DNA of 64,000 bases from positions 10,022,001 to 10,086,000 of the forward strand of contig OY754466.1 of assembly GCA_963575645.1 (NCBI GenBank), given 5' to 3'. The stretch's first letter is position 1, and every line of letters begins with the position of its first letter. The stretch comes from Xanthostigma xanthostigma. Taxonomy: Eukaryota > Arthropoda > Insecta > Raphidioptera > Raphidiidae. The translations under genes and the position numbers were made by a program. Shown here one piece after another: positions 56,201 to 64,000 of the stretch. Under the pieces are notes generated by a model. The model was not told where the DNA came from. It saw nothing but the letters and a program-made list of their open reading frames with translations, and did not search any database.

Positions 56201-59200
56201 TCTGTATCTTGTCTAGTTTCGGAGATAATCGAGTTTGAAATTTTCAAACTTTCAAATGCTCATAACTCCGAAACCAGAAGAGATACAGTTCTGCGCTTGT
56301 GCTCATTCGATTCAGCGGACTTTTTTCTATAAGGTCAAGTAAATTCAGGCATATCCGTGACACTTTTATTTTTTTCAAAAAATTGAAAAAATTGAAGTTT
56401 TTCGATGTTTTCGCAAATCGGCGACTCTTTGAGGCACTAAGAGCCCTCCGATACGGTTGATATTATGTGTACTTATGGAAAAAATCACGCTGAAACCAAT
56501 GAAACCACCCGCAACTCTGTATCTCCTTTGGTTTAGGAGTTAGACGCGTTTTTATAAAATTTTCTTGAAAAAATTAAAAACGTTGTAACTTGAAAACTAC
56601 AATAGCTACAGACTTCTAGATAGGCTCATTCGATTCAGCATGATTTTTTGCATAGGACTAAGTCGTTTTCAACCATATATTATATAAATTTCCGGTCGAT
56701 ACTGCACTTTATTTAAAATTAAAAAATAATCGTCGGCCCCCCCCTGTAAAAATTTTCAAAATCGAAGTCTCCCAGAACGGGTTGATATTAAGGTTACCCG
56801 GTAGATTTTGACACGCTGAATCCAATAAGCACAGGCGCAGCTCTGTATCTTGTCTAGTTTCGGAGATAATCGAGTTTGAAATTTTCAAACTTTCAAATGC
56901 TCATAACTCCGAAACCAGAAGAGATACAGTTCTGCGCTTGTGCTCATTCGATTCAGCGGACTTTTTTCTATAAGGTCAAGTAAATTCAGGCATATCCGTG
57001 ACACTTTTATTTTTTTCAAAAAATTGAAAAAATTGAAGTTTTTCGATGTTTTCGCAAATCGGCGACTTTTTGAGGCACTAAGAGCCTTCCGATACGGTTA
57101 ATATTATGTGTACTTATGAAAAAAATCACGCTGAATCCAATAAGACCATCCGCAACTCTGTATCTCCTTTGGTTTAGGAGTTAGACGCGTTTTTATAAAA
57201 TTTTCTTGAAAAAATTAAAAACGTTATAACTTGAAAACTACAATAGCTACAGACTTCTAGATAGGCTCATTCGATTCAGCATGATTTTTTGCATAGGACT
57301 AAGTCGTTTTCAACCATATATTCTATAAATTTCCGGTCGATACTGCACTTTATTTAAAATTAAAAAATAATCGTCGGCCCCCCCCTGTAAAAATTTTCAA
57401 AATCGAAGTCTCCCAGAACGGGTTGATATTAAGGTTACCCGGTAGATTTTGACACGCTGAATCCAATAAGCACAGGCGCAGCTCTGTATCTTGTCTAGTT
57501 TCGGAGATAATCGAGTTTGAAATTTTCAAACTTTCAAATGCTCATAACTCCGAAACCAGAAGAGATACAGTTCTGCGCTTGTGCTCATTCGATTCAGCGG
57601 ACTTTTTTCTATAAGGTCAAGTAAATTCAGGCATATCCGTGACACTTTTATTTTTTTCAAAAAATTGAAAAAATTGAAGTTTTTCGATGTTTTCGCAAAT
57701 CGGCGACTTTTTGAGGCACTAAGAGCCTTCCGATACGGTTAATATTATGTGTACTTATGGAAAAAATCACGCTGAATCCAATAAGACCATCCGCAACTCT
57801 GTATCTCCTTTGGTTTAGGAGTTAGACGCGTTTTTATAAAATTTTCTTGAAAAAATTAAACACGTTATAACTTGAAAACTACAATAGCTACAGACTTCTA
57901 GATAGGCTCATTCGATTCAGCATGATTTTTTGCATAGGACTAAGTCGTTTTCAACCATATATTCTATAAATTTCCGGTCGATACTGCACTTTATTTAAAA
58001 TTAAAAAATAATCGTCGGCCCCCCCCTGTAAAAATTTTCAAAATCGAAGTCTCCCAGAACGGGTTGATATTAAGGTTACCCGGTAGATTTTGACACGCTG
58101 AATCCAATAAGCACAGGCGCAGCTCTGTATCTTGTCTAGTTTCGGAGATAATCGAGTTTGAAATTTTCAAACTTTCAAATGCTCATAACTCCGAAACCAG
58201 AAGAGATACAGTTCTGCGCTTGTGCTCATTCGATTCAGCGGACTTTTTTCTATAAGGTCAAGTAAATTCAGGCATATCCGTGACACTTTTATTTTTTTCA
58301 AAAAATTGAAAAAATTGAAGTTTTTCGATGTTTTCGCAAATCGGCGACTTTTTGAGGCACTAAGAGCCTTCCGATACGGTTGATATTATGTGTACTTATG
58401 GAAAAAATCACGCTGAATCCAATGAAACCACCCGCAACTCTGTATCTCCTTTGGTTTAGGAGTTAGACGCGTTTTTATAAAATTTTCTTGAAAAAATTAA
58501 AAACGTTATAACTTGAAAACTACAATAGCTACAGACTTCTAGATAGGCTCATTCGATTCAGCATGATTTTTTGCATAGGACTAAGTCGTTTTCAACCATA
58601 TATTCTATAAATTTCCGGTCGATACTGCACTTTATTTAAAATGAAAAAATAATCGTCGGCCCCCCCCTGTAAAAATTTTCAAAATCGAAGTCTCCCAGAA
58701 CGGGTTGATATTAAGGTTACCCGGTAGATTTTGACACGCTGAATCTAATGAGCACAGGCGCAGCTCTGTATCTTGTCTAGTTTCGGAGATAATCGAGTTT
58801 GAAATTTTCAAACTTTCAAATGCTCATAACTCCGAAACCAGAAGAGATACAGTTCTGCGCTTGTGCTCATTCGATTCAGCGGACTTTTTTCTATAAGGTC
58901 AAGTAAATTCAGGCATATCCGTGACACTTTTATTTTTTTCAAAAAATTGAAAAAATTGAAGTTTTTCGATGTTTTCGCAAATCGGCGACTTTTTGAGGCA
59001 CTAAGAGCCTTCCGATACGGTTGATATTATGTGTACTTATGGAAAAAATCACGCTGAATCCAATGAAACCACCCGCAACTCTGTATCTCCTTTGGTTTAG
59101 GAGTTAGACGCGTTTTTATAAAATTTTCTTGAAAAAATTAAAAACGTTATAACTTGAAAACTACAATAGCTACAGACTTCTAGATAGGCTCATTCGATTC

Positions 59201-59692
59201 AGCATGATTTTTTGCATAGGACTAAGTCGTTTTCAACCATATATTCTATAAATTTCCGGTCGATACTGCACTTTATTTAAAATGAAAAAATAATCGTCGG
59301 CCCCCCCCTGTAAAAATTTTCAAAATCGAAGTCTCCCAGAACGGGTTGATATTAAGGTTACCCGGTAGATTTTGACACGCTGAATCCAATGAGCACAGGC
59401 GCAGCTCTGTATCTTGTCTAGTTTCGGAGATAATCGAGTTTGAAATTTTCAAACTTTCAAATGCTCATAACTCCGAAACCAGAAGAGATACAGTTCTGCG
59501 CTTGTGCTCATTCGATTCAGCGGACTTTTTTCTATAAGGTCAAGTAAATTCAGGCATATCCGTGACACTTTTATTTTTTTCAAAAAATTGAAAAAATTGA
59601 AGTTTTTCGATGTTTTCGCAAATCGGCGACTTTTTGAGGCACTAAGAGCCTTCCGATACGGTTAATATTATGTGTACTTATGGAAAAAATCA
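50286..59692. repeat. 641-bp satellite array, ~14.7 copies
   Basis: GGTAGATTTTG recurs at 50391, 51032, 51673, 52313, 52954, 53595, 54236, 54877, 55518, 56159, 56800, 57441, 58082, 58723 and 59364: spacing 641 bp, once 640. Units differ at only a few positions. Each monomer holds four related ~100-bp modules in alternating orientation: forward (CGCTGAATCCAATGAGCACA), reverse (GCTTGTGCTCATTCGATTCA), forward (CGCTGAATCCAATGAGACCA), reverse (GATAGGCTCATTCGATTCAG). All contain a TCTGTATCT-like or complementary box. Modules 1 and 2 form a ~65-bp-arm inverted repeat. A C-run of 6-8 follows. No ORF persists through a unit. Confidence 0.97.
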
Positions 59693-59922
59693 ATAACCAG
59701 AAGAGATACAGTTCTGCCATTACCAAGAGGAGCGGAGCGTCAATGACATAATATGTAACTCAAAATTTGTCCGTCCGACAAAAACTTTTGAACGGTAACT
59801 CCGATCATTATGAAATTTGAACACAACATTCATCTCGGTAAACTAAGATGAATGTGCGTACTCATGTCCCTCCCCCCATTCGTTCTTTTGCACCCGGGTG
59901 AAACCGGGCAGGACCGCTATCT
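59693..59922 (+). mobile_element. Helitron 3' fragment, family 1, at the array edge
   Basis: 59693-59716 is a scrap of satellite module 2 (AACCAGAAGAGATACAGTTC). From about 59717 the sequence is the right part of the family 1 Helitron (AGGAGCGGAGCGTCAATGA, CATTCATCTCGGTAAACTAA, CACCCGGGTGAAACCGGGCA) ending CTA before T. Confidence 0.75.
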
Positions 59923-60527
59923 TCTATAAAATAGCTGTTTCTCACATATAATAAATACATTTGACAGCTAAGTGCATCAGAATTTTGAAATTCATTTGGG
60001 TTGTTTACAACAGAGCCTCTTATAGTATTTTAATATGCTTATTGCAAATTGTTTTTGAACTGTCTGTGTAGGTACTTATATGTTTTTAATATGTATTTGA
60101 TGATTTTAACGTCTCTTTGTTGTGATTGTTATTTTAATGGTTTTAACGTGTTTTTTATCGATTGTTATGACGCTATTTACGCTGTTATTGGCATAAATAA
60201 ATAAAGAAATTTATTATTAATTTATTATCATTATTATTATTATTATTAAACGTCAACTGAGAGATTATTTTTGGAAATTTCCGTTGGCTTTGCTTTAATT
60301 TAAAACACGAGTGCGTCATGGGCCATTTTACAACCGTTATACAGGCATGGAACAGCTATTTTAGAGGCAGTCTGCAAAAAGAAATTCAATCAATCGACCT
60401 GACTTCGAAATTAGACACATCGATTGAGGTTTTCGCGTAAATTGGTTGTTTTTGTAGACCACTGACAGCTAAGGTTATGTAGGCCTAGCTCTAATTATAA
60501 TTTGAATTTATTAATAACTAACGACCC
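59923..60527. other. No gene recognised
   Basis: AT-rich with an (ATT)n patch at 60225-60246. Confidence 0.4.
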
Positions 60528-60883
60528 GGCCCGGCTTCGCCCGAATTTGTAGATTGCCACCATTTTTTCGTTGACTTACCTACGTTTCAAAATTGCTCTC
60601 CACGAAAAGCGTATTTTTAACCGACGAAAAACAAAAACGGAGGAGGTTCTCAAGTCGACGCGTATATTTTTTTTTATGTATGACCACGCAAAACTTTTTA
60701 CAGAGAAGTCCGATTTTGATAATTATTTTTTTATTTTAACGTGACAATATATAGCCTCTGTCCATTCATGAAGATCTATTCTTAATATTGGTGAAAAAAT
60801 TTTTGAAATTGGATAAGTAGTTTCGGACATTACCTTCTACATCCAAACTTACAAAATCTTTTTATAATATGTATTAGTATAGA
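60528..60883 (-). mobile_element. Non-autonomous Helitron, minus strand
   Basis: Minus strand: TCTATACTAATACATATTAT start, then CGGGCGAAGCCGGGCCGGGT hairpin and TTAG before T at the end; the C of CTAG is mutated. An AACCGACGAAAAACAAAAAC segment (60618-60760), related to 62640-62997, is embedded. Confidence 0.7.
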
Positions 60884-61079
60884 TACCAATTGATATTTTT
60901 ACCGCGTTTTCGGATAAAAATTAATTAGAACCTGAAAACTGGGGGCTTGTAATAAAGGAGCCAAATGTCATATAATTTTAATCTTCATTGCTACACATTT
61001 GGCTATATCGGCTATTCTCAAAACTGCTTCTTTTTTAAACACTTGTTTAGCTTGACTCCGTATATTTCTTTGTTTCAAA

Positions 61080-61630
61080 TCTTGGGACAGCTTTTTTAAC
61101 TACTTTCCGTTATTCGATTGAATTGAAATTTTGCATAGGTATGTAGTTCCGATGACAATACAATATTATAATAACTAACAGTCTGTTCCGGTTTCGTCTG
61201 ATTGCAAATAGCATTTTTTATGCGACACCTTTTTCAATTATTTCCCGTTATCCGATTGAACCGAAATTTTGCATAGATATGTAGTTCCGATAACAATACA
61301 ATATTATAATAACCAACAGTTTGTTCCGGCTTTCGTCTGGTTGCAAATAGCATTTTTTATGCGACAGCTTTTTCAACTATTTCCCGTTATCCGATTAAAT
61401 TGAAATTTTGCATAGGTATGTAATTCCGATGACAATACAATACTATAATAACTAACAGCCTGTTCCGGCTTCTGTCTGGTTGCAAATAGCATTTTTTATG
61501 CGACAGCTTTTTCAACTATTTTCCATTATCCGATTGAGTTGAAAATTTGCAAAATTTATGTAGTTCCGATGGCATCAATACAATATTGTAATAACTATAA
61601 CCGTTCCGGCTTTCGTCCGGATGCAAATTA
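61080..61630. repeat. Minisatellite, 139-bp unit x 3.7
   Basis: Units at about 61113, 61251, 61390 and 61529 carry ATTTTGCATAGGTATGTAGT and AATACAATATTATAATAAC. They add GCATTTTTTATGCGACAGCT, which is absent from the 46.5-kb array. 61631-62030 holds nothing recognisable. Confidence 0.9.
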
Positions 61631-62030
61631 AACCAAAAACTTGAAAATGAAAATATGTAAAAAAAACTTTTCAGTTTTTTTTACACATTTTTTTCAGATT
61701 TTATTACTGTTTTCTTTTTTCAATGAGACCAAAAAACGCGAGGGTTGTCAGTTTCACACTCCTGGCGTGTAGGAATGTTTTTTTGAGTTCTAGAGAATTT
61801 CGATGTAAATCGTCTGTAATATAAATGATGTTACATATTGTATGAGTTTTTAAAGAGAAATAATTCATATGTAGCAGTGCGGGTGTGTATGTATGTGTGT
61901 ATGACTAATGGACGGTGGATGTAATAAATACAGTATTTATATGGCATAGATGCGTACGGTCGGTACTGAAATATCTTTCTGTCGTACCTACTTGAATCGT
62001 GTGTCGTCGATACGCAATATAATATTTTAG

Positions 62031-62997
62031 AAAAAAACTTTTTAACAAAAAAATTAAACCGCCGAAAAACTGAAAAGCAAAAAATAATAAATCTTTTTAT
62101 TTAACTAAGTTCTATCTAAGTAGTTGAACGTATGTGACAGTCTAGTATATCTAAGTAACTTTGAGTCGGCGTCAACAATCCTTCGCCGGAAATCTCTGAG
62201 CGTTCACGAAGTTAATATCAGCGACAGAGCAACCCTAACGGGCACACTGAGGGCACACGTCTTTGCGAGTGGTCGTGTGGAGAGCGCATGTTTAGAATGT
62301 TAATGTTTATCGCTGGAGATTTCACATATCATTGTTAATTTGATTTGGTTATTTCTTTTAGTGATCTTTGTTCATTGATGGTTTGACGCCGACTCAAAAT
62401 TACTTAGATATACTAGACTGTCACATACGTTCAACTACTTAGATAGAACTTAGTTAAATAAAATGATTTATTATTTTTTGCTTTTCAGTTTTTCGGCGGT
62501 TTAATTTTTTTGTTAAAAAGTTTTTATTTAATAATTTTTTGTGGCTATATAATTTATAATTGTAATATAGGTACACAACTCAGAATGAAAATCTGTAAGT
62601 GAACAATAAATCACCCCCTTTTTCCCACCCTTAGGGTAGAAATTTTTTTTCCAAATTTATATGAGACCAACCTCGAGGTATACCCTATCCAATAAAAAAA
62701 TAATTATCAAAATTGGACCACTCTGTAAAAAGTTATGTGTGGTCATACATTACAATCAGTGAGTGAACAATCAATCATCCCCTGTTTTCCTACCCTTAGG
62801 GTTGGAATTTTTCTACCAAATTTATATGGGACCAACTTCGGGGTATACCCTTTCAAACAAAAAAATAATTATCAAAATCGGACTACTCTGTAAAAAGTTA
62901 TGCGTGGTCATACATAAATAAAAAAAAAAAAAATAAAAAAAAAAAATATACGCGTCGAATTGAGAACCTCCTCCGTTTTTGTTTTTCGTCGGTTAAA
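62031..62997. repeat. Inverted-repeat element, CCGCCGAAAAAC type
   Basis: Arms 62031-62178 and 62382-62525 are inverted copies (TTAAACCGCCGAAAAACTGA; AACTAAGTTCTATCTAAGTA; GACAGTCTAGTATATCTAAG). The element continues through a duplicated ~170-bp segment (ACCAACYTCGRGGTATACCC at 62667 and 62831) to GTTTTTCGTCGGTTAA at 62997, the inverse of its left end type. Related to 25525-26042. Confidence 0.75.
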
Positions 62998-63179
62998 AAT
63001 ACTGCAAATCTATGATCGCTGCCAGTAATCGTTATGTCCATTTTGAAATGATCAATATAAAAAAAACAATTTTTTTTTAAATGAGTTTTTATTAATTGTT
63101 AATAAAAATGAACTGAAAAGTTATATAATTTTATTTCGATTAGAAATAAGTCGTTTTATACGTACTTATCAGTCTCGAG

Positions 63180-63560
63180 TTAAGAAAAAAAAGTTTTTAA
63201 TGAAACTTTCTTGAAAAAATAAATAGAATAATAAGTCGCTATGACAAGTACACCGTTATTATATAAAAAAAAACATCGTTATAGCATATATCTCTTTTGC
63301 GCATGGGCCGATTTTCCCTAAAAACAATAGGGTCTTCATATTTGCGTATCATACATCTTCCCAAAATTTGGTTTCAATCCGTTCATCCGTTTGACCTGTA
63401 ACGTGCTCACAGACAAACAGACGCACAGAGTTTTTTCAAAAATGTATTTTTGGTTACGGGGAACTCAAAACGAAAGGATATTTTAATAAAATTTTGAAAA
63501 ATGTTTTATACCTAAACTAGTGGGTTGGAATGGTAAAAGTATGATGTGTTATAATACGTG
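63180..63560. repeat. Dispersed repeat D, uninterrupted copy
   Basis: GTTATAGCATATATCTCTTT, CCAAAATTTGGTTTCAATCC, CAAAATTTTGAAAA, then GTTGGAATGGTAA: the same order as 49010-49600 without the MITE. 63561-63839 is less AT-rich but holds no identified feature. Confidence 0.75.
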
Positions 63561-63839
63561 CCACGAACCTAAAAGGCTCGGAAGTTAGATGCGAATGCGG
63601 GCTTGTGCTTGTACAGTCTGTTTAACTACAAACTAACAACTCAACAAAACTAAAATAACAATAACAACTTGACAATAGCGTACTCGACTGTACTTTAAAG
63701 CAGGAAAGCGACAAGTGACAAAGGCAACGAGCGATCACGGCCAATCACCGACGAGCTCACGTTCCGTGCAGGTAGCTGGGAGGTGGTGGGAGCCTTAACG
63801 GCTCTAAAATGTGCCCTTGCGACGCTGTTTGTGACGTAC

Positions 63840-64000
63840 TTCCGAACTTTTTAGATCCGTGGCGCGTATTATACTCGGATGAAATTGGCGATTTTGATTC
63901 GGGTGATTGGTGCCCTCATTCGCTATCGCCGATTTTCTGTTCTTGTGTAATTGTATAACGTCTCCTTGCCAATCGAATTGGTTATAGAATAGCTCCATGC
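63840..64000 (-). CDS. Possible upstream exon of the CPAP1-like gene, cut by the window edge
   Basis: The minus-strand frame is open from the window edge: MELFYNQFDWQGDVIQLHKN, RKSAIANEGTNHPNQNRQFH, PSIIRATDLKSSE. GAA|GTACGT follows, a good splice donor at a codon boundary. That is the phase required before the exon at 42738, and the Asn/Gln/His-rich composition resembles that exon. GC content is higher than in the repeats. If real, the intron is ~21 kb. Without the splice the frame continues 12 codons to a stop at about 63804. No signal peptide lies within view and no domain is recognised, so another gene or a chance frame remains possible. Confidence 0.35.

Noticed and set aside
50286-59692. 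CRISPR-like or rDNA spacer array
   Set aside because: Units are 641 bp with no spacers, no rRNA sequence and no cas genes; this is eukaryotic satellite DNA.
63804-63998. Retroelement coding end at the right edge
   Set aside because: No motif of any retroelement protein and no terminal repeat in view; the phase-compatible donor makes a host exon the better, though uncertain, reading.

Overview
The window looks like repeat-rich, AT-rich (roughly two-thirds A+T) nuclear DNA of an insect. A moth or butterfly is most likely: Helitrons starting TCTATACTAATAT and ending in a CACCCGGG hairpin plus CTAG, GACTTC/GAAGTC inverted repeats, and minisatellites with the core ATTTTGCATAGGTATGTAG are, from memory, familiar in lepidopteran genomes. 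The order is an inference. No bacterial gene organisation, operon or CRISPR array is present.

One host gene can be read with confidence, on the minus strand. Three exons (42444-42738, 40762-41015, 38968-39345) have canonical GT/AG borders and matching phases. They encode about 308 residues ending in a complete six-cysteine chitin-binding type 2 domain, as in the CPAP1 cuticular proteins. A fourth, upstream exon may lie at the right edge (63840-64000). It has a phase-compatible donor, so the satellite array at 50-60 kb would then sit inside a ~21 kb intron. Weaker coding candidates are a possible first exon at 3848-3928 and an open frame at 16054-16308.

Nearly everything else is repeats. (1) 0-12 kb: foldback elements, Helitron pieces, a tRNA-like repeat and a 2-kb hAT element with 8-bp target duplications, long inverted arms and a CXC-domain ORF. 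(2) 12-20 kb: three copies of one hAT MITE, a 12-bp minisatellite, an exon-like palindrome, an internally deleted mariner. (3) 20-33 kb: complete short Helitrons of two families, a Tc1/mariner-like element nested in a Helitron-like repeat with an empty site elsewhere in the window, a SINE, a hAT MITE and a PIF/Harbinger-like MITE. (4) 33-43 kb: large palindromes, a TTAA-flanked element and the host exons with MITEs in the introns. (5) 43-50 kb: more repeats. (6) 50286-59692: a 641-bp satellite, about 14.7 copies, each monomer built from four related modules in alternating orientation. (7) 60-64 kb: Helitron, minisatellite, inverted-repeat element, possible upstream exon.

The most unusual signals are the alternating-module satellite, with a diverged relative at 1660-2110, and a hairpin motif (TGAAGAN, stem-loop, CGAAACGT) shared by otherwise different foldback elements, which resembles the catalytic core of hammerhead ribozymes. 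No retroviral, LTR or Polinton-type element was recognised.
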